NCBI RefSeq assembly: GCF_017591425.1
Contig: NW_024465751.1
Location: forward strand, 5,828,001-5,892,000
Direction of reading: 5' to 3'
DNA from: Ochotona curzoniae
Taxonomy: Eukaryota; Chordata; Mammalia; Lagomorpha; Ochotonidae
Length of the DNA stretch: 64,000 nucleotides
Shown: positions 33,616-45,859 of the stretch, piece after piece
Layout of the letters: every line of letters starts with the position of its first letter
Numbering within the stretch: the first letter of the stretch is position 1
Notes under the pieces: model-generated
Told to the model about the DNA's origin: nothing
Seen by the model: only the letters and a program-made list of their open reading frames with translations
The model's database searches: none
Position numbers and translations under genes: made by a program

Positions 33616-36600
33616 AACACATGCCCCTGAGTACTGCCCTGCAGCACAGGAGACAAGCTAGGATCCTATGGACAGCACTCAAGGCCTGTGGAACAGCACT
33701 TCACACGGAGGTCACCGCTGCCCCCACCTCTCAGTAAAATGCAAGGTCCTGGGGCCTGCCAGGGAGTCTACACAGGGTCTCGTGGCTATGCCAACTTGTC
33801 TAGGCACTCGGGGAACATAAACAGACCAAGAGCCTCCCTGGAAGCTCAGGAGTAAGAACTGGAATGTCCTTCCTGGAGGTGTCAGAAGATGCTGGCCAGG
33901 TTTACTAAAAACTTAGTTAAAAGGGACTGCAATTCAACTTCCACAGCTGTGTCCCATATGCTAGGTGGAGGCAGAGCAAAAATGCCATAGGGAAGTTCTC
34001 TGTGGTGGGCACACACTCATGCACTCTGTAAGTCCATCATGGCACATGAGAGCGAACCTCAACGCCCCAGGAACCAGAGTCTCCACACTTCCCCAGGGCC
34101 CTCAAGATCACTGCTCAATTTCCTCTTCATCCCACAGGGAAAATACCATCACATACATGCATGTGCACACCCATGTCTTATTTCAAATAGTGGGTAGTCT
34201 GGAACACAAACAGGTGCACAAAGTTCCTAAGTTCAGGTCTAATCTTGAGTGAGGTCAGGGGTTGGACTGTTCAGGTCTGCCTTGTTTCATTCTTCACTGA
34301 TGGGATTTCCCCTGCTGTTGTGTGGCTTGCTGGGCTGCATTTTGATTTTTTCTCATTTGTGAAATAATCACAAACTCGCAGAAATGCTGGGAGAGGAGAG
34401 TGAATCCTTTTCTGCTGCGTGGTGCGGAAGAAAGCGGCTGACTTGGTTGTCTTCATCCAGGATACCTCCTTGGGTGTATCCTAAGCCAGGGACACAGTTT
34501 TAGCTCCACCACCTACAGCTGATGCTGGCAGGATTCCCACAGTACGTTCCCACACCCCTGCCCCCATCCCAGGACCAGCAGCTGTCAGAGCCAGAGGTAG
34601 CTCCAGGTCGCCTTCCCTCTAGAACCAGTCCTTGGTCTGTCCCTACCTCAGATGACTTCGATATTTGCACCCCAGAACACATCCTCAGATGTGGGAATGC
34701 CTGACAGTTCTGCACAGTTAGCATTGTGCATTTTTAAGAATTTTCTTTCTTTTCTTTTTTTTAACAAAAATTTGGCACAGTGGCAAGGTGAGAGTTGGGG
34801 CAGATTTCCTGGAAGAAGTCAACCATCTAGGTCAACTGTGATGACAATGCTCCCCAGCCGATTTTAATCAGGAGAGGCAAGATGGTGGAGGGCGGTTTGG
34901 GGCTCAGGGAGGGACCCAGCAGCTGGCCCATCTGCAGGGGAACTACGGCGCCTACACAGCCAAGTGGATCCTGGCATCATCCTCTGGGGCCAGCTTTGCT
35001 TACAAATAACAAGAAGAAAAGCTTGCAGAATCTAGTTTAAAGAGATCTTTCAAGCAATGCCAGGCCTCTCCCTCCCTGGTCACAAAGTACAATACACATG
35101 TTTCTCTTGCTTCTAGTAGGGGTGTATTAAAATCCTTGAGGATTTTGCCCCCTAACCACGGCATGCTGGCTCCCACCGCCTGCACACTCACAGATCATGA
35201 AGTGCAGAAACAGCGGCTAATTATGGCTTTCACAAACACAGGGATCTTTCCTGAGGTTGGAAGTTGCTGTACTTGAAAGGCCGACTTTCTTCCAATTTCC
35301 AGGAACTGAGTGGCCCAGAGCCCGTCTATTTAAAGGTCAGCTCAACCCTGATGCATTTGGAGGCCTGCCCTGGACACCAGCTTAGGTCTGGCCCTCTCTG
35401 CAGCCACCACGGCAGGCCAGGCTGTGAACGGCATTGTGTCCCTGGAAGGGAGGAGGGTGAGGGCCAGAGGCAAAGACAGGAACAAAGATGGGAGATCAGG
35501 AGTGACCAGTAGCCTCTCCCCTCACCCTCTAGGTATATAAATAACAAAGTCCTGGGCAGTGACTGTATCTCTGAGCCCAGCCTGGGCCCCAATTTCCAGC
35601 GACATCACGATCTTCTCTGCCACCATTTGAGCCCAAACTCGAGAAGGTGCAGGATGCAGGCAGCATTAACAACAGAAGCATTAAATGGCACTGGTTACAG
35701 CATGAGGCAGATAGGGCTGGGGTGACAAGTGTAGGCCAGTTGTGAGACAAACAGCTAGGGCAAGTGGAGATGGCCAGACCAGGAGCCAGCCAGGTGGAAG
35801 CCAGCAGCTGGGGGATTAACAAGAGAAAACTTGAGGGTGAAGGGATTCTGGCTAAACTGACCTAACAGGATACCTGCAGAAGCCAGGCCAGGGAGAGTGG
35901 AAATCACCAGGAGGGTGCTAGATGTTGGGAACCCAGTCATGCCATGGAAAGAAATCAGGGGTGAGGGCAGGGGACCTTGCCACACTGACTAGGACTTACT
36001 TACGCAAGCCTGGGAGAAAGTTGAAAAGCTGACTGAGGCTCAGTTAATGGGGGATTCATCAGTTGGCAGCCAGAAGGGGTGAGAGCCTTTGTCACTCCCC
36101 AACCATAAAAAGGTTAAGAGAGTTTCACTCTGATGCTACTACATGCATTTCTACTTACTGGTTCCAGATTTGCTTAGTCTGCTCGCTGCCAGCTGATTCA
36201 GAGGGTGGCAGGGGGCAAGAGAGCACTGAGGACATGCCAGCACAGAGGGCACAGCTGGGAGGTCAGGTCATCTGGCTACTGAGGGCCGAGCTGAATCCAG
36301 CACCACTCTGCCCAGCTGCAGAGCTCTCGGAACTCATCACACCCTCACCAACTCAGAAACACACTCAAGACAACAGGCCCTGCTAGCACAGCTGTGCTGG
36401 GAAGGACTGAACCTGCCTGAGGCACCCAAGAGTGCTTCCTGGACAATGTGACATTTGAACATTGAGACTACAAAGAAGAGGTGAAGAGCAGCCCCTGAAG
36501 AAAGTGCAAAGGGGACAAAAGCAACAAAACCAGCAAAGGTGAATGAATGAGAGTGACTGGCCGGTGAGGCGAGGCAGGGCGGGGCAATTCTGGCAGGCCC

Positions 36601-36671
36601 CATGGTCATCTTCCCAAGGCTTAGGAACTAAGCACTGAGCCAGGCTCACCCCGGGTTGCATCCATTACAGG
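33616..36671. other. Unique sequence, no gene recognised
   Basis: No exon or repeat family is recognised across this 3-kb block, one of the largest repeat-poor stretches here. A TATA-like GGTATATAAATAAC lies at 35532-35545. A T-rich patch lies near 34740-34765. Bases 35040-35230 look ungapped and balanced in composition and might be conserved non-coding DNA. Confidence 0.45.
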
Positions 36672-36830
36672 TTATTCCTGTTCCTTACACTATGCTGGCA
36701 AGTGTATTTTCAAGGAGGAAGTCCAGGCTTGGAACAGTCACTATGGAGTGCCTGGTTACTGAGCAGCAGGGCCCAGACGTAAACCCAGGGTCACTTCGTA
36801 CCAAGGTCAGGGAGCTTCCCATCCTGCCTC
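36672..36830 (-). repeat. MIR relic, antisense
   Basis: TATGCTGGCAAGTGTATTTTCAAGGAGGAAGTCCAGGC and the later GACGTAAACCCAGGGTC follow antisense MIR order ('cattttacagatgaggaaactgaggc...gattcgaacccaggtc'). Confidence 0.48.
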
Positions 36831-36900
36831 TCCAAGCTCTTTTCTCTTTCTGCTGAGGTCATTGTCAGCATAGAAAGGATGCTCAAAGGGAAAGCAGAGT

Positions 36901-36930
36901 GGGAGGGAAGGAAGGAAGGAAGGAGGGAGA
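36901..36930 (+). repeat. (GGAA)n simple repeat
   Basis: GGGAGGGAAGGAAGGAAGGA followed by AGGAGGGAGA is a short purine-rich tetranucleotide run. Confidence 0.9.
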
Positions 36931-37954
36931 ATGGTGCCAGTGCTGTGATTCAGCACAGCCCATTTCTAGCGTCCGATTAGCCTGAAAAGACTTGGAAATC
37001 AAAACTGAAGAAACAAAACAGTCACTGGGCCAACCCAGGAAGCTGCTATTCTTTGGAACAGGAATGCAAAGAGTGAGTTGGCCACAGTCTCCAAGACAGA
37101 AGCAGTATCATGGACACCCAGAGAAGGGGTGTGTCAGCAGACAGGGTCCCAGGCCAAGCCACCCACAGACAGAACCCAGAGCGCCCTCTCCCTGGAGAAC
37201 AGGCTCAGGAGATGGGCAGGGAATGCAGCATGAGCAGGGAAAAAGGGGTCTGAGCAAGAATCAGCCCGAGCCCTGGAACACAGAGGGTACCAGAGTCCAC
37301 CTCTCTGAAGCAAGGGGTCCACCATTGGTTTGAGTTCTCTAGCAGTGAGCAATGTCTTAGATGAGACAGCTCCTGTCAGAAGGATGAGGAAAGGACTGTG
37401 AGCTTGAGCACCCACAAGCTCTCAGCAGCAAAGTGTAGAAAGCGGGGCCGGGTGTCCTGCAGTAGCACTCAAGCCTACCTGAGCCTGAACTGCTTTCTCA
37501 ATGGATGGCTACTGGAAACACCTGGGATGCAATATCCAGGACAGCACAAGCACAAGTTGAAGAAAGCCACAGATGATGACTGGCAGGTGGTAACAACAAG
37601 AAAGGTTGATTAGCAGCACTGCCCTTTCCACTCTCCCTTGAAAGTCAACAGGTGACATCAAACACAAAAAGCTGAAAATACAAACTTCCCCTCCCACCCA
37701 AGCAAGCCTGAAATCACACAGCAATCTACTACAAACCTTCACATGATCACATACTGCCACACTTCTTCCAGTGCCTGATACACACTTAGTGCAAAATAAG
37801 AGCTGAGTGCCTCATCCACTGAGCACACGTCAACAACCAGCTGATAACCTGCTAGTGCCTTCCCACGACCACAGATGTTGCCCTTTGTAGAGCTGGTTTT
37901 GCCTAACCTACATGATACTGCACCCTGTCTTCAATTCTCCATTACAGTTGTGGC
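36931..37954. other. Unique sequence, nothing recognised
   Basis: No exon or repeat family is recognised. Confidence 0.45.
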
Positions 37955-38067
37955 CCTAAATGTGCACCAACAGACAAATGCATAAAGTGCTCATGCAATG
38001 GAGCATCACTCCACCATAAAACAGCATACAGTGCTTATCTGTGCTATAACACAAATGCACCCTTGCT
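37955..38067 (+). mobile_element. L1M-type 3' fragment, sense, upstream half
   Basis: GTGCACCAACAGACAAATGC, ATAAAGTGCTCATGCAATGG and AGCATCACTCCACCATAAAAC mirror the L1 3' region ('catcaacagatgaatggataaa...aatggaatattattcagccataaaa'). A CSINE splits it from the downstream half. Confidence 0.68.
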
Positions 38068-38386
38068 TTTTTTTAAGATTTGTTTATTTATTTGAACAGC
38101 AGCGTGACAGAAAAGAGGGAGAGATCTTCTATACAATGGTTCACTCCTCAAATGGCTGCAACAGCTGGAGCTGGACCAGGATGAAGCCAGGAGCCAGGAA
38201 ATGAATCCACGCCTCCCACATAGGTAGCAGGAACTCAAGTGCTTAGGCCATCATCTGCCATCTTTTTAGATAGATCAGCAAGAAGCTGGGTCAGAAGCCA
38301 AGTCACTAGTATTTAAATGCTTTAATGTGGCATGCTGCAGGCATCCAAAGCAGTGGCTTAAACCACTGTGCCACAATAGCTGCTCC
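38068..38386 (-). mobile_element. Old CSINE, antisense, inserted in L1
   Basis: Antisense tail TTTTTTTTAAGATTTGTTTATTTATTTG, then GGTTCACTCCTCAAATGGC, GGAGCCAGGAAATGAATCC, AAACCACTGTGCCACAATAGCTGCTCC (reverse complement of the head). It is of the older lagomorph form and lies between two halves of one L1. Confidence 0.9.
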
Positions 38387-38700
38387 CATGGATGAACCTT
38401 CGAAACTGAGTGGGAAAGTCAGAAACAATGAAACTAATATTATATGACTCCATTTATATAAAAGTCCCAGAACCAGCACATGCATAACTACAGCAGGTAG
38501 ATCATTAATGTTCTAGGACTCGGGGAGTTGGCAGGAAGAGGATGTGACTGCTAGCAGATGCACGGCTTTAGCTGTGATGACAATGTTTCAAAAATGGGTA
38601 ATGATGGTTGTACAGTTACACAAATATCTTAAAAGCTATGTGCTTAGTATGGATGAAATACAAGGTGTGTAAATAACATCTCAACAAAGTATATAAAATC
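38387..38700 (+). mobile_element. L1M-type 3' fragment, sense, downstream half
   Basis: ATGGATGAACCTTCGAAAC, TATATGACTCCATTTATATAAAAG, GGGGAGTTGGCAGG, TGTGATGACAATGTTTC and ATGATGGTTGTACAGTTACAC run in the order of the L1 3' end. GTAAATAACATCTCAAC near 38670 matches its terminal part. No open ORF2 remains. Confidence 0.78.
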
Positions 38701-39605
38701 TAAATATGTAACTATCAAGTATATAAAAACTAAAAAAAAAGGAAGAGATTTGGTATGGATGCCACCAGCATTGACAGGTCCTGGCCACCACACAAAAATG
38801 TGAGTTGTTGACTTCTGGACTAGGTATGAACAGCTCCCTAATCTCCCAGACGTGTTTCCTCAAACAGTGTCCTCAAAAAGCAAGAAGAGAATAACATTGC
38901 TATTCCCATCCCCCAAAACCTCAAGCGCCTCACCATCCAGTGCCACAACAGAGGGGGCCACGCAGCAGACAGCCAGCGACTCTCATTTTGTCTCCTGCCC
39001 TGAGCAATTCCTAAACAGTGGGAGTTAAATATTTATAAAGCAGTCAGTGTTTGTTTAATGTTCAATCTGTACTTGGGAAGCCTGATGCAGGGAAACGCCG
39101 AGGTGACAGCTGATTATACACTGCGGGAGCAGTGCCGCGCCAGCCCCTGACACTCACCAGGGCTCGGCCCTCACCTTCTCCCTCCCTTTTGTTTCCAGTG
39201 CAGGCTGCCTGCCCCCCGTCAAGGTGCCCCAAGGTTACAAAGAGGCTCATATGTTTAGTCTCTTCCTACCGAGCTCCTGTGGAGGAAGACACAGCACAGT
39301 TTTTAACCAAAGTTGCAGGGGCTTCCTGCTCAGAATGGGTCTTGAGTAATTCCTGAGCCTCAGGGGTGCCCCCTAAGCAGGAACCAGTGTATATCACTGC
39401 CAATGCTGGGCCTACATAGAACTTGGGGTTCAAGTAAGAGCAGCAGCAGGAAAACATACAGACCAGGAGCAGCTTCTGAGATCTCCCCAAATCTTCCTCT
39501 TGGAAACGCACCACAGGCACCAAATACATCACAGTCCCTGAACTGCTGTGTCACGTAGCAGCTGAGACATTTCCCCTGCTTAATGGCCCACTGAGACTTA
39601 GATGA
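38701..39605. other. Unique sequence; possible conserved non-coding block at 38995-39140
   Basis: The block includes AAATATTTATAAAGCAGTCAG and GGTGACAGCTGATTATAC, whose TGACAG and TGATTA words fit MEIS/PBX-type sites. The rest is unassigned. Confidence 0.38.
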
Positions 39606-39885
39606 GACAGGTGCTGTGGTGCAGCAGGTGGAGCCACCTCCTGAGACTCTGGGATCCCATGTCAAATGCTGGCTCAAGTCCCTGCTACTTGTGATCTAAC
39701 TTTCTACTTACTGAACCTAGGGGGCAAATGATGCTCATCCAAGTACTTGGGTCTCGGCAACCCACATGAGACACCTAGGAGGACCTCCCAGACCAGGTCT
39801 GACTGCTGCAGTCATTTGTGGTAAAACAGGGGACAGAAGATCTCTGCCTTCCAGATAAATGACTAATTTAAGAAGTCTTTCTACT
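39606..39885 (+). mobile_element. Old CSINE, sense
   Basis: ACAGGTGCTGTGGTGCAGCAGG head, CTGGGATCCCATGTCAAATGC, GGCTCAAGTCCCTGC, ACCCACATGAGACACC, GCTGCAGTCATTTGTGG and CTGCCTTCCAGATAAATGAC tail. The middle has lost segments. Confidence 0.78.
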
Positions 39886-40865
39886 TAAAAGACAGGAGAT
39901 ACAAAGAGACCTATAATAAGATGGGATCTACAGTAGACAAAACACTCTGTAAGCTACCAAGCACTGTCCAAACCTGGGCTTGGGTTATTGCCTTCTTTGG
40001 ATTAGCTGGCAGAACCAGCATATTGTCCTTTCTCCGCTCCACTGACCTCCTTGGGATGTCCTAGGATCCCTTTCTGCTTACCCAGCCCTAAAGAGCGAGC
40101 ACACTGTGATGGATGTGGCAGTACATTTGTTCTGTTGACAGCTGGCTCTCCCCTGAGGTGGCCACTAGGTGCCCCTGGGCAGGAGGTTGTCTACTTTGCT
40201 TCCTAATTGCTACATTCTCAGCACCTAGCACATAGGAGATGCAGCAAGTGTATGTGATGCAGGCAACCTCTGCCAGCCTGGACCACTTTGGGAAACCTTA
40301 CAGTCAGTACAAAATGTGCAAGTTCTGGCAGTCATTCTGTCTGGGAAAGAACAGGCCCTGTTACTTAACTCTGCCATTGCCATTCCACTGAAAAATAGTT
40401 GATGAGGAAAAGGACCATCATCTAAATATAGTTGCACAGTGTCCAACCAATCACAAGTTAGGAGCTCCCTTAGGCCCACAGACTGGAAGTACAAATTGTC
40501 TTTCTTGCAAAATACACACTGACAAGTCAACAATCCCTGTTTCTGGTTCTCGCTTCTTTAAAGTAATGTACAAGTTAGTCACCTGCAGAGCACATGGAGT
40601 GCGGATTCGTGGAAGTTTAACATGTTTATCCCGATTTTTTACAGCTGTTTTGACACTACATAATTTGGTGACAGATCTGAGCAGGTCAACACAATCCACT
40701 CTCTCCCACATATTAACCTTTGTTTTCATGAAACAATTTTTTACAATGCGAGTTTCAGCAGTTCATGTAATATGTAATTATCAACACAGCTAACTTTTGG
40801 CAAGCACACAAACGCAATGCAGATAGCAAACCTTTTCAGCACACCGCTATCTGTAGTTCATAATT
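39886..40865. other. Mostly unique sequence; L2 3' end at 40195-40275
   Basis: GCTACATTCTCAGCACCTAGCACATAGGAGATGC matches the sense L2 3' end ('cagtgcctagcacagtgcctggcacatagtaggtgc'). Bases 40560-40800 are repeat-free and A/T-rich and may be conserved non-coding DNA. No exon is recognised. Confidence 0.45.
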
Positions 40866-41080
40866 AACAAGTGTTTACCAGATGCCAAGAAGAACAGTTC
40901 TAAACCCTTACACATATTAACTCATTTTGGTCCCCAAAGCATCCTAAAATGTAGCTACTGGCATCAACCTGATCTTACAGATGAAGCATGTGGGCACAGA
41001 GAAGTTCACTTACTTAGTGAAGGTTACACAGGAAGTAGAACAAAGCTGTGAATCTGAAACACTGGGCTTCTGCACAGCCC
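40866..41080 (-). repeat. MIR SINE, antisense
   Basis: TACCAGATGCCAAGAAGAAC, TTCTAAACCCTTACACATATTAACTCATTTTGG, CTTACAGATGAAGCATGTGGGCACAGAGAAGTTCAC and GGTTACACAGGAAGTAGAACAAAGCTG follow antisense MIR nearly end to end. It is the best antisense MIR in the window. Confidence 0.75.
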
Positions 41081-42451
41081 ACCAGCCCCAGCCTTGGATG
41101 CACCCAGGGTCTTACTCAAGTTGCTTTACAAGGAAACTTGTGGCATCAGTACATGAGCTACACAGAAGTCAGGTAAGAGTTTCTGTTGCTCCTACATGGA
41201 CTGACACACGTTTACAAGGTCTGGCAATCAGTCAATGACTGACGATCGAAGGAGTGGGCTGGCTATGAGCAGTAAGTTTGTGAGTGCATATTTCATATGA
41301 TGTTGCCTTCTGCTTCCCTGCGCAGTGTGTCTGTAGGGACAGACACATGAATGACTCCTGCGTTCCTGTGTGGCTACAGCACAAACCACTGCTACAGGGC
41401 CAGGGAAAAGTGAAAGGTCAGATGTGTGGGCTTCAGGGCTGTGGACTGCAGCCCAGATGTGGGTGCTGCCTCACGCGTTGAAGCTGGCAGCAAGTATCTC
41501 CTGCCTGCTGCTACCTCTGAGGATGTGGGTCAAGATACAGGGAATCTGCATGCTGCGGGCACACAGAGCAGAGCAAGGAGAAATGAGAAGCAACAAAACG
41601 CATCAAGCTGGGGTTACAGGTGAGGCTGAGAGGGAGCCCTGCAGAAAAATGGGGCAGCTCTTCCAGACAGAGCAGGCCAACGACTTCCGGCCTAAAAAAC
41701 CTCGGTCCAGCATCCAGTCCCCTGCCCCACTCTGCAGTCACCAACAGAGCCTGCGAAGGGCACGCTCTCCTCAGCCTGGCAGACACCTGTGAAACCTTGA
41801 ACTACAAAGTTCATAAAAAGGAGAGCAGCATGTGTCTCCTGAGTCCCAAACTGACACGGGCTGCTGAGTGAATCACAGCTCAGACTGGACTGCTGGGAGG
41901 AAGAGATTGCAGCCTAAATTCTTTCCACTGCATAGAAGAGGATGCCTTCCTGTTTATCAAAATGATTCACATCCAACAGGAACATGGAACTCCCAGTGTC
42001 CCCAGCCAGGTGACAAGGTACCACAGCAGCATCTGCACACTCCATGGCATCAAAATGCTAACAGACCACAAAAACTACCTTGGACTTCACTTGCTCACTC
42101 ATCTAACAGAGGTGGAGCACAGTTTGGGTTCCCGCAGCTTCACACCCATCACCTCACCAACCCAGCCTCTAAGAGAGGGGCCTGCAGTGTCAGGAGGGTC
42201 CAAGCAAGAACACTGGGATGGTCAACACCAGCTTGCATAAGTGCTCATCAGTGCAGTTATTTCAGTTCTGACCACACGGACCAGTGTCCAGGTTGTTTCC
42301 AGTGGGGGTTCAACTTGCCTCGTGGCAAGAAGACACTGGAGCAGGGGTCCTACCTGTGCATCAAACCTTAAGCATATGCTTACCACACTACCAATGTAAA
42401 GACTGTGCAGTCTAGAATGTTTCACTGGTCCCTGCCATTCATACAAGAAAC
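41081..42451. other. Unique sequence, no gene recognised
   Basis: Open frames on the plus strand (for example 41868-42371) have no recognisable domain and a composition consistent with chance. Confidence 0.45.
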
Positions 42452-42600
42452 ATGGAAAAATCTGTCTCCAGCTCAAGCCATGACTATTACAGCCAGTTGG
42501 GGAGTAAACCAGCAGATAGCAAGTCAGTCTCTCTCTTTCCCTCCCTCCCTTCCTCTCCATAATGCGATCTTTTAAATAAACAAATAAAATAAAACAAAAC
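42452..42600 (+). mobile_element. CSINE, 3' fragment, sense
   Basis: AGCCAGTTGGGGAGTAAACCAGC, CAGTCTCTCTCTTTCCC and TCTTTTAAATAAACAAATAAAAT are the 3' third of a CSINE. The tail has expanded into a degenerate A-rich microsatellite up to about 42615. The 5' part is not recognisable upstream. Confidence 0.75.
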
Positions 42601-44033
42601 GAAATAAAATAAATCCTTGGGGAAAAAAGGCACGGGGGTGTCTTTTCTTCCAGTTATATGCCAACCACTTACAGAAGCCCTGCTACACAATGAGCAAGGC
42701 ATAGGGAGCTCTCAGCTGAAACTGTCCAAGTCCCCAGGCAAGTTCTCTGGCACCTATGGCACACAATGGGTTCAGTCTATCAATTGCAGTAGAAGCCAGT
42801 GGGAATGGCAGAGGGCCTGCTGACTCTGTTAAGTACACAAGACAGACTGTGAAGGCCACAGTGGTTGGTGCAAGCACAATCCTTTCATTCCACTGACAAA
42901 TGAGGACCTAGATCAGAAAGGCCAAGCACTTCACTGCAAGGGCAATTTCCATAGCTATGCTGGATGTGGCAACAGACAATTCAGAAGCTACAGGAGTGCC
43001 AGACCCCAGGAGGTTCAGAATTGCCTCAGCTGTCTGCACTGTTCATCCCAGCCCACCAGGAACAGTCTGCCATCTCCTCTCCATTTTACCATCAGCTCAG
43101 TTCAATTCCGGTGGCACTGGCCACCCCAAGGCATGGCAAAGATGGGCCAGCTTTGATAGCAAAGATGAAAGGCAGTGCTGCAGTGTGTCTGAGGTCTGAA
43201 CACCAATGTCAACTGCTTTCATCAGGAAAACCCCAAATTACCCACTCGGACATGCAGCCTTTCATCTGCTACGGGGCAAGCAGAGGCTGCTATTAGAAAG
43301 GCTGCCTTGTCCGTAACCTCCCCCATGGGGGACAGGGTAGAGCGCCCAGTGCCACCCTCAGAACCATGGTGCTGTTCCACTCTGCGGAGCAGCCAGACTG
43401 TTGGAAACACAGGCTCCAGTCTGCCTTTGGCCACCGGACGCTGACTAACCGGACACAGAGGAGGTCTGTCTGGGCCAGCTGCCATAACTGCATAGGCAGC
43501 TTCTGCTCACAGACACTGTCACCAGTGCTGGCTGCAGGAGTGCTGGGCCAGCCAAGCCATCATTGTGCGCCCCCGCATCCCACACACAGCCTCCAGCTCC
43601 AGGAAGTAGAGGTTTGGGACCACAAACTAAATGCACAGAACTGACCAATCCCTCTGCTTCTTCATTCTGCCTTTCTCTCCTTCTTTCACCAGCAAGCCAG
43701 CAACTGAAAAGCCACATCACAGATTCCTACAGCTGAAAGGGACTTCTTCAGGTCACTGGTGCTGTTCCCATCCTCAAGCAAGCCTGTCCTGCAGAGGCCA
43801 GAGTCTCCCCCCAAGGGATCTGGAGATGCTGCTGGCCTCCAGGGTTACTAACCCAGCAGCCCATCACTCCCCAGAACAGCACTGGGTCTGATTCTCCTTT
43901 TCCATTCCCAAATTTGTCTGCCACTCATGACTGAACCCTCCAGGCCACTGTCCACCACAGCCTTCTCTGTAGCCTCAGGACAGCCTATGATACAGTATCA
44001 TGGGCTATTTAATAATGCAGCTGGGGATACGGG
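42601..44033. other. Mostly unique sequence, no gene recognised
   Basis: At 43718-43790, TACAGCTGAAAGGGACTTCTTCAGG recalls an L3/MIR3 motif ('agctggaagggacctta') but is short. No exon is recognised. Confidence 0.4.
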
Positions 44034-44285
44034 TGGATGAATGGGTCAATAGATAAATGGGCAAGAAGGTGGGTAAGTAGATGAATATTTGAATGAATGG
44101 GTAAGTGGACAGATAAGTGGCAGGCCAGGTAGGTAGGTGGGTGAGTGGCTGGATGAGTAGATAGATGGATGGATAAGTGAATACATGGGTGGGTAGAGAG
44201 ACGAGTAGCTAAATAAATACATGCACTGATGGATGGGCAAATGGTTGGATGTGTGTGTAGGTGGGTACATGAATAAATAGCTGAA
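44034..44285 (+). repeat. Degenerate tetranucleotide array, (ATGG/GATG)n-like
   Basis: About 250 bases consist of short runs of GATGGATG, GGTAGGTAGGTGGG, AATGGGTAAGTGG, AAATAAATAC and similar four-base-spaced words. It is a decayed simple repeat. The long minus-strand frame through it (His/Thr/Pro-rich) is a product of the repeat. Confidence 0.88.
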
Positions 44286-45034
44286 TAGGCTTTAAAAAAT
44301 GGCCAGAACAGGCCTGGTAGAAAGAAAAAACACCTGCAATTACGAGATACCAAGTCTGCCCAGTCCAGGCCATCAGAATCAGAGTTTCTGAATCACTAGG
44401 GGTGTGGGATCCTTCAGCTCTCACTCACTCAGAAGAAAGAACTAGGACTCCAATATGAACTGTTTTGTCCAAGAGGAAGGTGAGAGAATCTACAGTACCA
44501 CCTAAGGCTTTTGACAGCCTCAATCAGAAAGTATGGGACAATTCTTCAGCTATCAGTCAACATTATATTCACATTCTCCTCACTTGTGCACAGTGCAGCA
44601 CTGCCTCTCACCGTCAAGCCTTAACTCAGTACTCCTAAATGAGATGGAAGTAGAAGGGAAGGGAGGAGCGCAGGTCCCACCTACAGAGGCCAGGCCGAAG
44701 GGACAGCCTGTGGCTTCCCACGGCAACATCAGTCTGTCTCTGTCCTGGGTCATACCTCACCTGGGCAAGGGATAAAGTGAAATTTCTGGGTCCTCCCCCA
44801 CGCTGTCTGCCTATAATGTTTCTTGCTATGGGAACAAAAGCAACCTAAGTCCAGAGACCACAGTGACATCACCCATCTCCCGCTTGATAGTGGAGAAGAC
44901 AAACAAATCCAACCCCAACTGTTTCCTGACAGGCTCCTGTGCATCCATCCAGGGTTGGGCACACACAAAAGACAGTAAGAAGCCTAAAGCCCTCGGCAGA
45001 CCCACAATGTAGGTCACTGCCTGCCTGCTATTCA
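44286..45034. other. Unique sequence, nothing recognised
   Basis: No exon or repeat family is recognised. Confidence 0.45.
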
Positions 45035-45170
45035 TTCACACACTCATTCATGCAGCAAATCTGGATTCCAGAGCTGAGGTCTACTCTCTGCTGAGTTTGC
45101 ACCAAGCCCGAACCAGGCTCCAGGGCAGAGCAATTGGCGACAAGTACAACCCAACACCACACATGCTGTA
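45035..45170 (-). repeat. L2 3' end relic, antisense
   Basis: ATTCATTCACACACTCATTCATGCAGCAAATC followed by a decayed 'tgctaggtgctggg' region matches antisense L2. An antisense MIR-like trace follows at 45195-45300 (ACTGGGGAAACTGAGTTGC). Confidence 0.55.
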
Positions 45171-45619
45171 CAGCATTTTTCTGTGATCCAAGCAAATGGC
45201 CAGACACTGATGAACCTAACCCTTAAAGCAACTCCAAGGAGACACATGAGTGTCCTCAGGCTCTCTTACTGGGGAAACTGAGTTGCTGAGGGTCGAAGAG
45301 ACTTGCTCCTAGTCAGGACTGGATGGTCACTCAAATTCTCATCTGCTTTCTCCCTGTTCTCTTGCCTCCCCCCAACCCTTACAAATCTTTGCCCTCCTGT
45401 GAGAGCCGAGGATATCTGAGCTGAGTCAGAGAGTAGACTGGGCTGGACCAAGGCAGACTTGGATATGCCCAGGGATGGGGTGACCCTGCACAAAAAGACA
45501 CCATGTTGAGCTTTTCTGAGTGAAGGTGGCCTGCGCATTCAGGGCACTCAGCAGAGTTCCTGGCAGGATCTAAGAATCAAAAACAAAGCAGCCTGTGCTA
45601 GGGAAGTGTCAAGACAGAA

Positions 45620-45815
45620 ATGATCAGGAACAGGTGTTCCTCAGTCAGAGTAGGCCTGGGTTCACTTCAGGCTGTGCCACTGTAAACCGCATGCCTCCAC
45701 TGAACCCCAACTTTCCCACCTGTCAAGTGAGGCTAACAGGCCCATCCTACTTGTACAAAATTCAGCGGGATTTGGAACCCAACAGTGCCTGGTATTCACA
45801 CATCCTCCTCCTGCC
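45620..45815 (+). repeat. MIR SINE, sense
   Basis: AGGCCTGGGTTCACTTCAGGC, TGTGCCACTGTAAACCGC, CCCCAACTTTCCCACCTGTCAAGTGAGG and the tail CAGTGCCTGGTATTCACAC keep MIR order from B box to 3' end. Confidence 0.58.
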
Positions 45816-45859
45816 TTAGTTGATCTTTGATACCACCCTTTTTTGCCTGACTAAGATAA

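Noticed and set aside
43470..43550. Possible third MLT1 LTR, from GCTGCCATAACTGCATAGG
   Set aside because: Only one short match was found and the following sequence does not keep MLT1 order.
44034..44285. CRISPR-like or satellite array
   Set aside because: Units are four bases long and degenerate, with no spacers. It is a simple repeat in mammalian DNA.
44009..44353. Minus-strand His/Thr/Pro-rich repeat protein
   Set aside because: Direct translation of the degenerate tetranucleotide array.
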